From Kangiella spongicola (lineage in GTDB: Bacteria; Pseudomonadota; Gammaproteobacteria; Enterobacterales; Kangiellaceae): a DNA stretch of 64,000 nt. Below the pieces are notes generated by a model. That model saw only the letters and a program-made list of their open reading frames with translations, was not told the origin of the DNA and made no database searches. The position numbers were made by a program, and so were the translations under genes. The DNA lies in the NCBI RefSeq assembly GCF_003194565.2, contig NZ_QICH01000001.1, positions 930,001 to 994,000 of the forward strand. Direction: 5' to 3'. This document shows, piece by piece, positions 16,795-25,416 of this stretch (positions within the stretch are counted from its first letter, which is position 1; the number at the start of each line of letters is the position of its first letter).

Positions 16795-17577
16795 CTAGAA
16801 TGTGGGTGATGATAGCACATAAACATCAAATCGATTGCCTTTGCTTTCGATGCTCATAGAGGGTTTTTGCTCATTCAAAAAAGGCGCATAGCTTGGGCGC
16901 TTCACTACAACACGATACTTAGCGTTTGCTAGAGCAACCGGTAGTAAATCATCCGCATCAGGGTCAGTGCCGACTAGTAGCTTCACCAGACGCATTTCTT
17001 TTTTTACGGCGGCACTATTGTTGCGTGGCGGAAACATGGGGTCGAGGTAGATAATATCCGGCTGCTGCTCGTGGCTTAGTTTTTCTATTAATTGCACAGA
17101 CTGGCCTTGGTGCAGCTCAAAGCCCTGTTGGAATAACTCAGCACCAGAATCTTTAGCGCGTAAAATGGCGTCTTCAAGCAAGCTCGCGACATAAGGCGAG
17201 CGTTCTATCATGCGCAAGGAACATCCAAGATTACGCAGTTCGGCCGCATCCCGCCCTAACCCTGCTGTGCCATCGAGAATGCTAGGATTCCAGTTATGCT
17301 TTAAGCCACAAGCTTTGGCGATGTGTTGCTTGCGCCCTCCTCCATGTTGGCGACGATAAGCGATAGTGCCTGAGGTTAAATCTAGATTAAAGCTCGCAAC
17401 TTTACCGTCTAACTGAGCAGCAAAGCTTAAACAGGGGGCATTATCGTTATACTGATAGCTGAAATAGCCGTCATACTCTTCGACATCTTTTTGGTCCGTG
17501 ACAGCAGGCAAGTCCCTGAGTAGACTAGGGGCCTCTGGTGCTTGAGATGTAGCGAGAAAAGCAAACTTTGCTGGCAC
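16795..17577 (-). CDS. rsmJ: 16S rRNA m2G1516 methyltransferase RsmJ
   Basis: The 260-residue protein matches RsmJ: SAM motif LDGTAGLGRDAAEL, then CSLRMIERSPYVASLLEDAI, and catalytic segment IIYLDPMFPPR. The GGGRKQHIAKACGLK stretch before motif I is family-specific. It methylates G1516 in helix 45 of 16S rRNA. It lies directly upstream of the parvulin gene on the same strand (20 bases apart), so both probably share a transcript. Confidence 0.92.
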   Translation of the reverse strand: MPAKFAFLATSQAPEAPSLLRDLPAVTDQKDVEEYDGYFSYQYNDNAPCLSFAAQLDGKVASFNLDLTSGTIAYRRQHGGGRKQHIAKACGLKHNWNPSILDGTAGLGRDAAELRNLGCSLRMIERSPYVASLLEDAILRAKDSGAELFQQGFELHQGQSVQLIEKLSHEQQPDIIYLDPMFPPRNNSAAVKKEMRLVKLLVGTDPDADDLLPVALANAKYRVVVKRPSYAPFLNEQKPSMSIESKGNRFDVYVLSSPTF

Positions 17578-17621
17578 GAATAGATCCTAAGATAAAAAGT
17601 GAAAAGTATAAATAAATCAAT

Positions 17622-18449
17622 ATGATAGATACTGACTCATCAATTATAGAAATACAGGTCTCGGTGACATCGTCTGATCAAAACCCGCTAGAATTATTAG
17701 CTTCTGAAAGCGGTTTGTCAAAGCAGAAAATAAAAGATGCCATGACCAAAGGCGCCGTCTGGCTATCTAAAAACAAAGAAAAAACTGGCGCAGCCCGCCC
17801 TATTCGCCGAAAAAACAGTAAAGTTAAAGAGGGTAATGTGCTGTTTTTATATTATAACCCTGAAGTTTTAGCGGAAACTGTGACGCTGCCTAAGTTAGTC
17901 GCTGACGAGGGTGATTATTCAGTATGGAATAAGCCTTATGGCGTCTGGTCGCAAGGCTCGAAATGGGGTGACCATTGCTCAATCGGGCGTTTAATCGAGC
18001 AATATTTTGACCATAACCGGCAAACTTTTGTCGTGCATCGGCTCGATCGCGCCGCCAGTGGTTTAATCGTACTGGCACATAATAAAAAATCTGCCGCCGC
18101 CCTATCGCAGATGTTCGCCAAGCGCCAAGTCGAAAAAGTCTATCAGGCTAAGATCATAGGTCGCCTGCCACATGAGCAAGTGACGGTGGAAAAGCCGATA
18201 GATGACAAGCCAGCGATAAGCCATTTTAATGAGCTAAGCTCTGATGAAGCTACTAGCATGGTGGAAGTTAGAATTGAAACAGGACGGAAACACCAAATAA
18301 GACGCCATTTAGCGAGTTTAGGCTGTCCTATTGTTGGCGACAGGTTGCATGGAAGTGCTGCGGAAGGCGACGAGGATTTACAGCTGACGTCCTGTGAATT
18401 GAGTTTTGTATGCCCAATTTCTGGGGAGATGCGCCACTATACTTTGTAG
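17622..18449 (+). CDS. RluA family pseudouridine synthase
   Basis: The 275-residue protein has an N-terminal S4-like RNA-binding part (LASESGLSKQKIKDAMTKGAVWLS) and the catalytic RluA domain with the signature HRLDRAASGLIVLA, whose Asp is the catalytic residue. ETGRKHQIRRHLASLGCPIVGD, the conserved RluA C-terminal motif, is also present. It isomerises uridine in rRNA or tRNA. Unlike RluC/RluD, the protein is short and lacks some N-terminal sequence; the target base cannot be told. It starts 44 bases from divergent rsmJ. Confidence 0.9.
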   Translation: MIDTDSSIIEIQVSVTSSDQNPLELLASESGLSKQKIKDAMTKGAVWLSKNKEKTGAARPIRRKNSKVKEGNVLFLYYNPEVLAETVTLPKLVADEGDYSVWNKPYGVWSQGSKWGDHCSIGRLIEQYFDHNRQTFVVHRLDRAASGLIVLAHNKKSAAALSQMFAKRQVEKVYQAKIIGRLPHEQVTVEKPIDDKPAISHFNELSSDEATSMVEVRIETGRKHQIRRHLASLGCPIVGDRLHGSAAEGDEDLQLTSCELSFVCPISGEMRHYTL

Positions 18450-18496
18450 TGTGGAAAGATAGTGGCGAAAAAAAACGGAGAAGGATAGTGGCGCAT
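18429..18496 (+). promoter_or_regulatory. Competing inverted repeats after the pseudouridine synthase gene
   Basis: ATGCGCCACTAT (18429-18440), which overlaps the end of the gene, can pair with the exact complement ATAGTGGCGCAT (18485-18496) or with ATAGTGGCG (18459-18467). Two mutually exclusive hairpins result. No good T-run follows either one on the plus strand. Confidence 0.4.
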
Positions 18497-18514
18497 TGTT
18501 GGCGCTAAGTTTTA

Positions 18515-19111
18515 CTAAACCACTTCTACAGTTTCAGGCTTGCGTAAGAACACTATCGCTAAAAACAGTAGGTAGATTGGGAAAATAATAATCGACGCAA
18601 TGCTAAAAATAACGCTTATCTCAAACAACCCTAAAAGTATTGAAATGGCGGCTAAAATGGTTAGATATGTAGGTAATTGTTTGCTATGTGCCAGCAAAAC
18701 AACGCCAATAACTATATCCAGTATGCCGAAAATAACCATACAAATAACGCTGAAAATGTGTACGCCAGCGGTAGTCCAGCCGTGCGCTAATCCATAATAA
18801 GAAAGTACATCTGCAATAAATACGCCAGTGAAAAAGATGGCTGAATTGATGATTAATAAAGTCAAAAGAACGTCAATAGCCTTAAAGTTCAGCTGATCGT
18901 GCAAAATCTTTTTGAAGTAGGCATATAGGTAGATAGAAATTGCACCAATCACTAAGAATAGCCAACTATAAATATCTAACTTGGATTCAATAAGCCCCGC
19001 CCAGTTGGCGACTTGATCTAGTCGGGAATTGAACATCAGCACCCAATAAACAGGGAATATAATGGCAAGGGATATCGCTACGATACCCGGTAATAAATAG
19101 TCACGCTTCAT
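18515..19111 (-). CDS. Five-helix membrane protein paired with an HTH regulator (DUF2975-like)
   Basis: The ATG at 19111 is used because GGAG lies six bases before it; the alternative at 19123 lacks this. The 198-residue product has five hydrophobic segments (about 7-29, 44-66, 79-104, 118-142 and 150-190) and short loops. Its gene follows a small YozG-type HTH gene by 18 bases. This pairing is common for DUF2975-type membrane proteins, although the match to that family is by context and topology only. Possible role: membrane sensor or partner for the regulator; unproven. Confidence 0.65.
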   Translation of the reverse strand: MKRDYLLPGIVAISLAIIFPVYWVLMFNSRLDQVANWAGLIESKLDIYSWLFLVIGAISIYLYAYFKKILHDQLNFKAIDVLLTLLIINSAIFFTGVFIADVLSYYGLAHGWTTAGVHIFSVICMVIFGILDIVIGVVLLAHSKQLPTYLTILAAISILLGLFEISVIFSIASIIIFPIYLLFLAIVFLRKPETVEVV

Positions 19112-19129
19112 TGTGGTCTCCATATTGTG

Positions 19130-19354
19130 TTAGTCCGTTACAGTCGAGTCGGTATCGACATATTCGAGAATATCGCCGGGTTGGCATGACAATTCTTTGC
19201 ATATAGCTTCTAGGGTCGAGAAACGTATGGCTTTGACCTTACCGTTCTTCAGCAAAGATAAGTTAGTCATGGATATACCGATGTTTTGTGATAGTTCTTT
19301 GAGTGACATTTTGTTTTTTGCCATCTCAACATCAAGGTTAATTTGTATTTTCAT
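19130..19354 (-). CDS. Small Cro/CI-type (YozG-like) HTH transcriptional regulator
   Basis: The 74-residue protein is essentially one helix-turn-helix domain: MSLKELSQNIGISMTNLSLLKNGKVKAI followed by FSTLEAICKELSCQPGDILEY, the usual pattern of the YozG/HigA-like group. A -35-like TTGACA (19389-19384) and a -10-like TATTCT place the transcript start almost at the ATG, and no Shine-Dalgarno is visible, so the mRNA may be leaderless. An inverted repeat sits just upstream of the -35. Probably regulates itself and the downstream membrane protein gene. Confidence 0.85.
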   Translation of the reverse strand: MKIQINLDVEMAKNKMSLKELSQNIGISMTNLSLLKNGKVKAIRFSTLEAICKELSCQPGDILEYVDTDSTVTD

Positions 19355-19393
19355 GGTTTGAGAATATAGTCACAATTAATGTATGTCAATATA

Positions 19394-19416
19394 TATTTTA
19401 CGATAAACGTAAAATA
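19394..19416. promoter_or_regulatory. Inverted-repeat operator candidate upstream of the HTH gene
   Basis: TATTTTACG and CGTAAAATA are perfectly complementary around ATAAA. The repeat lies 5 bases upstream of a TTGACA on the minus strand, a good place for autoregulation by the HTH protein. Confidence 0.55.
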
Positions 19417-19528
19417 ATAAATGTTAATCATATTTTATGCTATGCCGCGTAGCACCATTTGGTATCAACTAAATTAGTTGTTACGATTAGATAATTAACC
19501 CAACTAATTGGTACAAAGCAGGCAACCT

Positions 19529-20176
19529 ATGGAAGAAAAACAAAAGTTAATTGACGAGGTTTTATCCTGCACTATTTGTGATGACTTGCCATTGGGGCCA
19601 AAACCTATTTTGCAGTTTCATCCCGACGCTAAGATACTAATCGCAGGACAAGCCCCAGGCCAAGTAACTCATGCAAAGGGACGCCCTTTTGATGACGCCA
19701 GTGGGGTGCGCCTTAGGCAGTGGCTCGGCGTGGATGAAGAAACTTTTTATGATCCGCAACAGTTTGCGATATTACCTATGGGTTTTTGCTACCCAGGCAA
19801 AGGAAAATCAGGTGATCTCCCTCCTCGCCCTATTTGTGCTAAAACATGGCAAAATAAGTTGCTGAGTCAGTTAAAACAATTGGAATTGGTGGTGGTGATT
19901 GGCCAATACGCCCTACAGTGGCATCTTGGAATTAAAAAATCACAAGCTATCACGCCAGTCGTTAAAAGTTGGCAAAAGTTTCAAAGCAACCATGATAATC
20001 AGTTAATTGACATTAACGTCGATAAAAATCATAAGCTTTTTCTGATGGACAGCGTCAGTTACTTTCCTCTGCCCCACCCTAGCCCACGCAATAATATATG
20101 GCTGAAGAAAAACCCTTGGTTTGAAGCAGAGTTGCTTCCCGATTTACAAAAGAAAGTTGCAACTGTATTAAAATAA
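19529..20176 (+). CDS. Uracil-DNA glycosylase superfamily protein
   Basis: The ATG at 19529 is preferred over a TTG at 19508; AGG lies eight bases before it. The 215-residue product has the superfamily motif LIAGQAPGQVTHAKGRPFDDASG, the central VVVIGQYALQWHLG strand and the C-terminal FPLPHPSPRNNIWLKKNPWF. In related families the HPSP/R segment contacts DNA. An N-terminal SCTICDDLPLGPKPI segment resembles the start of family 4/5-like proteins. It probably belongs to a uracil-DNA glycosylase-like group of uncertain activity. Confidence 0.85.
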   Translation: MEEKQKLIDEVLSCTICDDLPLGPKPILQFHPDAKILIAGQAPGQVTHAKGRPFDDASGVRLRQWLGVDEETFYDPQQFAILPMGFCYPGKGKSGDLPPRPICAKTWQNKLLSQLKQLELVVVIGQYALQWHLGIKKSQAITPVVKSWQKFQSNHDNQLIDINVDKNHKLFLMDSVSYFPLPHPSPRNNIWLKKNPWFEAELLPDLQKKVATVLK

Positions 20177-20190
20177 TGTTCGCTTAACAC

Positions 20191-20745
20191 TTATTGTTTG
20201 AACGACCTTCTCAAGATATCTTTAAATTCCGTAACACCTTTCTCGCGTGCCAAATTAACATTGTTGTCCGTAATAGACTCAGGATCGTCATAGTTTTCTA
20301 GGGCACGATCTAGGCTGGCTTCCCTGAGAATGTGCAGCATTGGGTAGGGCGATCGGTTGGTGTAATTCGCTGGATCGTCTTGCTCCAACCCATCAAAGCA
20401 GTAGTCAGGATGAAAAGTCGCTATTTGGTAGATACCGCTATATTCCAAGCGTCCTAACAATTGGTTGCTGTAATCGACTAAGTCGAGATAATCATCAAAC
20501 GATTCAAAGCCTTGTGGCAAGATAATCAAACTGGTTTCAATGGTACTTTTTTCATCAAGCTTTTTAAGTTCATCAACCAGCTCATAGAGCACAGGTTCGA
20601 TGCTATTCGACGAAGATACGGTATATTCAATGGTGTTTTTAACAAATTCACGACGCGCGAATGGACAAAAGTTATAACCGATAACGGTTTGCGAGAGCCA
20701 ATAACGTACGCTTGCGATGATGTTGTCTTTAGGAAGATCGACCAT
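20191..20745 (-). CDS. DUF1415 family protein
   Basis: The 184-residue protein has the DUF1415 pattern: VRYWLSQTVIGYNFCPFARREF near the N-terminus, then SLIILPQGFESFDDYLDLVDYSN and the HPDYCFDG...NRSPYPMLHILRE segment. No function is established for the family. The conserved Cys and His residues (NFCPFA, HPDYC) suggest a metal- or redox-linked site, which is inference. Cytoplasmic, no signal peptide. It ends 15 bases from the end of the convergent glycosylase-like gene. Confidence 0.85.
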   Translation of the reverse strand: MVDLPKDNIIASVRYWLSQTVIGYNFCPFARREFVKNTIEYTVSSSNSIEPVLYELVDELKKLDEKSTIETSLIILPQGFESFDDYLDLVDYSNQLLGRLEYSGIYQIATFHPDYCFDGLEQDDPANYTNRSPYPMLHILREASLDRALENYDDPESITDNNVNLAREKGVTEFKDILRRSFKQ

Positions 20746-20866
20746 TAGTTTGCTGCTTGATTTGAGTTACCCCGATTGTAGCAGTCCAGTTAAAAGAAGT
20801 CTTTGTGAAGCTTTAAAGAGTTTTATTGGCAGAGCTGCAGCGTAAATGACTATGAATCAGTGGCGT

Positions 20867-21208
20867 TTACTGCTCTAAATATGGCTTTAAATCCTCAGGA
20901 ATTGGCATGGGCTTAAAGGGAGATACATTCGCGCCGCCTGTGTTGCCGACAGGGTATTGTCCAAACAATGAGCCCACAGAGCCGAAAATACGAATAATTT
21001 GACCGACTATTTCACGAAACTGAGCTTTTTTGATGCCAACTCGAAGCATCCAATAATGGCTTCGTACATGGCGAAAATAGTGGGGCTGGCCGAGAATGTG
21101 GGCGCGTTCAAAGTGGTAAAAAGCGGGAAAATAGTCTTTATTATCAAACAGTTGCTTTCCTTGCTCCAACTCTTCTAAATACTTTTCTTTGAGGCTCAAC
21201 TTAGTCAT
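20867..21208 (-). CDS. DUF3703 family protein
   Basis: The 113-residue protein shows the DUF3703 signature: ERAHILGQPHYFRHVRSHYWMLRVG, then IRIFGSVGSLFGQYPVGNTGGANVSPFKPMPIPEDL. Conserved His residues and the GNTGGANVS motif are typical. The family is widespread in proteobacteria and actinobacteria and has no proven role. No membrane segment is obvious apart from the moderately hydrophobic IIRIFGSVGSLFG. Confidence 0.85.
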   Translation of the reverse strand: MTKLSLKEKYLEELEQGKQLFDNKDYFPAFYHFERAHILGQPHYFRHVRSHYWMLRVGIKKAQFREIVGQIIRIFGSVGSLFGQYPVGNTGGANVSPFKPMPIPEDLKPYLEQ

Positions 21209-21354
21209 AAGCAGGGGGCGAAAATTTTGTTTTGGTTGTTTGACAGACTAGTTGGTTTGTTATTAAATAGCAACTCATTTTAATGACTGATCAGAGCTCT
21301 TTATGTCGCTTTTACCTCGTTGTAAGCGTCGGCTTTAAAGAGAAAGGGTATATC

Positions 21355-23892
21355 ATGTCAAAGCAAGCTCAATCCGATGAAAGTCGATCGTCAAAAGACG
21401 TGACAAAAACCATCAAATTCGCGCGTTTCGTTGTAAATTATCCATGGCTGGTACTGTTGGCATCCATCGCCTTATTATTAGGGGCGCTTTATGGTGCGAA
21501 GTTTTTAGAGATAAAGCCTGATTATAGGGTGTTTTTCGAAGAAGATAACGCCCAGTTAATAGCATTTGATCACATTCAAGATACCTATAATAAAGCCGAT
21601 AATGTGATGATGGTGTTGACGCCTAAAGAGGGCAGGGTGTTCGATAAAAGCACCCTTAAAACGGGGCAGTGGCTGACAGAAGAGGCATGGCAAACCCCTT
21701 ACTCCACACGTGTCGATTCGATAACCAACTATCAACACACCTGGGTCACGCCAGAAGACGAAGATTATATGTTGGTTGGTGCTTTGCTCTGCGTGCCTGC
21801 AAAGTCAGCTGACTTTGATAGTACTTGTGAGCACCAGTCCGTTACAGCTGACATGATCGATGGCCTAAGCGAGAAACAACTTAAGCGTCTAGAAAATATT
21901 GTGGTCAACGAGCCACAAGTGGTTAATCGGATGATTAACCCAGAGGGCACAGTAACGGCGGTAAACATCACGGTACAGATGCCGGATGATAAAGATCTCG
22001 AAGGTTTGGAAGGCGAAGCCTGGAAAGAGAAGAAACTTGAGATCCTGACCGCAACGAAAAAGGTCGCTGATCATGTGCGCCAGTTACAAAAGCAGGTGGA
22101 AGAGCGCAACCCTAACTTAGAAGTTCGTCTAACTGGCGTGGTGATGATGAACACCGCATTTGCCGAGACAGGACTTGGCGACATGATGACATTAACGCCG
22201 ATCATGTTGCTTTTGGTGATACCTCTGGCGCTGTTTTTTATGGTGCGCAGTGTCAGCGGTACCATTGGCAGTGTCTTGGTTATCATTTTTTCAATTGCAG
22301 GCGCCATGGGCGTGGAAGGCTGGCTTGGGATTTTCCTCACCGCACCAGTGTTCTCTGTACCGACGGTGGTGGCCACAATGGCAGTGGCGGACTCAGTGCA
22401 CTTGCTTGTGACCTATATGCAAAACCTGCGTAACGGCATGGGCAAAAAGGACGCTATGGTCGAGAGTATTCGTATCAATATGATGCCGATTTTCTTAACC
22501 AGTATTACCACGGTGATTGGTTTCTTGACCATGAATTTTAGCGATGTGCCACCGCTACAAGATCTCGGTAACGTTGTTGCGGTTGGGGTGATATTTGCAT
22601 TTATCTTCTCCATTACATTCTTGCCAGCATTTACCATACTAATGCCAACAAAGGTCACTCCTGGCCGCTCGACCAAGCATGAAAAAATGGATCAGTTTGC
22701 AAACTTTGTGGTGGCTAAGCGTAAGTTGTTATTACCATTAATGACGGTAATTTGTATTGGCATCATAGCATTCTTGCCAAAGAATGAACTGAACGATGAG
22801 TTCGTAAAATACTTCGATGAAACTATAGATTTCCGCGTAGACTCGGATTACACCACTGAACACTTAACTGGTCTCTACACGATGTTTTATAGTGTGCAGA
22901 GTGGCTCTGAGAATGGCATCCATGAACCGAAATTTATGGCAACACTACAGGACTTTGTGGAGTATGCCGAGGCGCAGCCGGAAGTGATTCATGTGCAAAG
23001 TTACACCGATGTCATGAAGCGTCTGAACAAAAGTATGAATGCCGATCGTGATGAGTGTTATGCCTTGCCCGAAAAAAGTTTGAGTGAAAACTGTAATGAG
23101 GTGCTTAAAGAGCCGGAAGAGGGCGTTGACCTTAATACGCGGATCCGTGAGTTGACCGCACAGTTTACGCTAATGTACGAAATGTCGTTACCAAAAGGAA
23201 TGGACTTAACCAATCAGGTGAGCAGTGATAAAGCTGGAACGCGGGTACAGATTGCGTTACACAACTTATCGAGCCTAGAAGTATTAGAACTTGAAGAGCG
23301 TTTCGCCACCTGGTTCGAGCAGAATGCACCAGATTACGAAGTACTAGGGTCAAGTCCTGGGGTCATGTTCGCCCACGTTGGGCAAAATAATATTTATTCC
23401 ATGCTAAAAGGGACTGCTTGGGCGTTGGTGCTAATTTCATTGCTACTCATGATTGCATTAAAGTCCTTTAAGCTAGGACTCCTGAGCTTAATCCCAAATA
23501 TTATTCCCATGGCCGTTGCATTCGGAATTTGGGGCATCTTCCAAGGCCAAGTTGGCATGGGCTTGTCGGTAGTGACAGGCATGACGCTGGGTATTGTGGT
23601 CGATGATACGGTGCATTTTTTGAGTAAGTATTTGCGTGCGCGGCGTGAGAAAGGCCTAGACTCGCATCAAGCTGTAAAATACGCCTTCCAAACAGTGGGT
23701 ATGGCACTAACCGTTACAACAATTGTCTTAGTGTTAGGCTTCCTAGTCTTGGGCATGTCACATTATGTGATGAACAGCCACATGGGTATTTTGACTGCCA
23801 TAACCTTGGCGGCAGCATTAATTATTGATTTCTTGCTATTACCGCCGCTACTGATGCTGACTGATAGAAAGAATCGAAGCAAAAAAGTTTAA
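21355..23892 (+). CDS. RND superfamily transporter, MMPL/HpnN-like
   Basis: The start at 21355 is used because GAGAAAGGG precedes it at good spacing; the 24 codons upstream to 21283 look non-coding. The 845-residue protein has two RND halves, each with one membrane helix, a large periplasmic loop and a cluster of five helices. The first cluster contains TVVATMAVADSVHLLVTYMQN and the second MTLGIVVDDTVHFLSKYLRARR; D-D-H type residues in these helices fit proton relay. It is the lead gene of an operon with a LolA-like protein and a TetR regulator, suggesting export of a lipid or hydrophobic compound. Confidence 0.88.
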   Translation: MSKQAQSDESRSSKDVTKTIKFARFVVNYPWLVLLASIALLLGALYGAKFLEIKPDYRVFFEEDNAQLIAFDHIQDTYNKADNVMMVLTPKEGRVFDKSTLKTGQWLTEEAWQTPYSTRVDSITNYQHTWVTPEDEDYMLVGALLCVPAKSADFDSTCEHQSVTADMIDGLSEKQLKRLENIVVNEPQVVNRMINPEGTVTAVNITVQMPDDKDLEGLEGEAWKEKKLEILTATKKVADHVRQLQKQVEERNPNLEVRLTGVVMMNTAFAETGLGDMMTLTPIMLLLVIPLALFFMVRSVSGTIGSVLVIIFSIAGAMGVEGWLGIFLTAPVFSVPTVVATMAVADSVHLLVTYMQNLRNGMGKKDAMVESIRINMMPIFLTSITTVIGFLTMNFSDVPPLQDLGNVVAVGVIFAFIFSITFLPAFTILMPTKVTPGRSTKHEKMDQFANFVVAKRKLLLPLMTVICIGIIAFLPKNELNDEFVKYFDETIDFRVDSDYTTEHLTGLYTMFYSVQSGSENGIHEPKFMATLQDFVEYAEAQPEVIHVQSYTDVMKRLNKSMNADRDECYALPEKSLSENCNEVLKEPEEGVDLNTRIRELTAQFTLMYEMSLPKGMDLTNQVSSDKAGTRVQIALHNLSSLEVLELEERFATWFEQNAPDYEVLGSSPGVMFAHVGQNNIYSMLKGTAWALVLISLLLMIALKSFKLGLLSLIPNIIPMAVAFGIWGIFQGQVGMGLSVVTGMTLGIVVDDTVHFLSKYLRARREKGLDSHQAVKYAFQTVGMALTVTTIVLVLGFLVLGMSHYVMNSHMGILTAITLAAALIIDFLLLPPLLMLTDRKNRSKKV

Positions 23893-23919
23893 ATTGAAAC
23901 AATCAATAAGGAGTTATTG

Positions 23920-24744
23920 GTGAAAAGTAAAGTAATACAAAGTCTATTAATCACGGCTAGCGTTTTGTTAGCCAGTAGCAACGTTCAGGCAGGCGAGGCG
24001 AATAAGCGCATCGCAGAAATCAGCGAACCACAACAAAAAGGCCTAGCCATCGCACAAGAAATGAAGGCTCATAATACCGGCTGGGGCGATAGCGAAGCAA
24101 AGATGATCATGACATTGCGCGACAAGGGCGGTAGTGAAACAGACCGCAAAGTACGCGTGAAAAGCTTAGAAGTCGAGGGCGATGGCGATAAAGGGCTGAG
24201 TATTTTTGATGAACCAAGAGATGTCGAAGGAACTGCATTTTTAACCTATTCGCACATCAAAGGTAATGATGACCAGTGGCTATACTTGCCAGCGCTAAAG
24301 CGTGTGAAGCGCATTTCTTCGTCAAACAAATCAGGGCCTTGGATGGGTAGTGAATTTGCCTATGAAGATTTGTCATCGTTCGAAGTGGAAAAGTATGACT
24401 ATAAATTTGTACGCGAAGACGAGCTCAATGGAGAGAAAGTGTATGTTGTTGAATCATACCCAAAGTATGATAACTCGGGTTATAGCAAGACCATTACCTG
24501 GGTCGATCAAGAGCATTTTAGGGTTCATCGCATCGAGTTCTTCGACCAGAAGGGCGACGCGCTTAAAACCATGAACGTGTCTGATTATAAGCTTTATCTA
24601 GACAAGTTCTGGCGTGGTCACAAACAAGTGATGACAAATCACCAAACGGGCAAAAGTACCGTAGTGACATGGTCGGACTATCAGTTTAACACTGGACTGG
24701 ATGAAAAAGACTTTAACAAAAGCAGTTTAAAAAGAGCGCGATAA
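23920..24744 (+). CDS. Periplasmic LolA-like outer-membrane lipoprotein-sorting protein
   Basis: A GTG at 23920, six bases after AAGGAG, is more likely than the TTG at 23917. The 274-residue product has a signal peptide cleaved near VQA-GEA and a LolA-like half-barrel with EGTAFLTYSHIKGNDDQWLYLPALKRVKRISSS...SEFAYEDL, a pattern common in proteins paired with MMPL transporters. It probably accepts or carries a lipid substrate across the periplasm for the transporter. The stop overlaps the ATG of the TetR gene (TAATG). Confidence 0.85.
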   Translation: MKSKVIQSLLITASVLLASSNVQAGEANKRIAEISEPQQKGLAIAQEMKAHNTGWGDSEAKMIMTLRDKGGSETDRKVRVKSLEVEGDGDKGLSIFDEPRDVEGTAFLTYSHIKGNDDQWLYLPALKRVKRISSSNKSGPWMGSEFAYEDLSSFEVEKYDYKFVREDELNGEKVYVVESYPKYDNSGYSKTITWVDQEHFRVHRIEFFDQKGDALKTMNVSDYKLYLDKFWRGHKQVMTNHQTGKSTVVTWSDYQFNTGLDEKDFNKSSLKRAR

Positions 24745-25400
24745 TGACTGTGGATGTAAACAAGATAGCGTGTGACACTATCGACAAAAGTGCTGACAAG
24801 CTCAGCACTAGGAATGCCGATGTAACGCGTCAGAAAATACTTGATACAGCCTTTGAGGAGATTCTTCTTAAGGGCTATCAAGGTCTCCGTGTAGACGGAG
24901 TTTTGAAGAAAACCGGACTGACGAAGGGCGCATTCTATCATCACTTCGTAAGCAAAAAAGAGCTTGGCCACGCGGTTATTGACGAAGTATTGAGGCCTTG
25001 GATTTATGAGCGTTGGATAACGCCGTTACAAAATATCGATCACTCAATTGACGGCTTAATCGAACTGCTAAAAGAAGCTCGCGACGAAATGACGGCCTGT
25101 GAACTGCATACAGGGTGTCCACTAAACAACCTAACACAAGAAATGTCGCCGCTTGATGAATCTTTCAGAACACGAATTGTTGCAATCTGGGATGAATGGC
25201 ATCAAGCACTCGCTGAGCTTTTAGAGCGAGGGCAACGACTTGAACAGGTTAAGTCTTCATTAAAACCAAAAAATGTAGCCCGGTTCTTAATCGCCACAAT
25301 GGAAGGCATTATAGGACAATGTAAATGCTACATGAGTGATGAAGCGTTTTATGACGCTGGAGAATGCCTGCAAGACTATTTAGAAAGCCTTAGAGCCTAA
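24744..25400 (+). CDS. TetR family transcriptional regulator
   Basis: The 218-residue protein has the TetR N-terminal domain (~28-80): VTRQKILDTAFEEILLKGYQGLRVDGVLKKTGLTKGAFYHHFVSKKEL, with the recognition helix TKGAFYHHF. The C-terminal ligand domain contains Cys residues at ECHTGCP-like and GQCKCY positions. It is translated from a start overlapping the LolA-like stop and is probably the operon's own regulator. Ligand unknown. A weakly homologous family exists in Gram-negative stress operons. Confidence 0.9.
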   Translation: MTVDVNKIACDTIDKSADKLSTRNADVTRQKILDTAFEEILLKGYQGLRVDGVLKKTGLTKGAFYHHFVSKKELGHAVIDEVLRPWIYERWITPLQNIDHSIDGLIELLKEARDEMTACELHTGCPLNNLTQEMSPLDESFRTRIVAIWDEWHQALAELLERGQRLEQVKSSLKPKNVARFLIATMEGIIGQCKCYMSDEAFYDAGECLQDYLESLRA

Positions 25401-25416
25401 GCAAACACAAATAATA

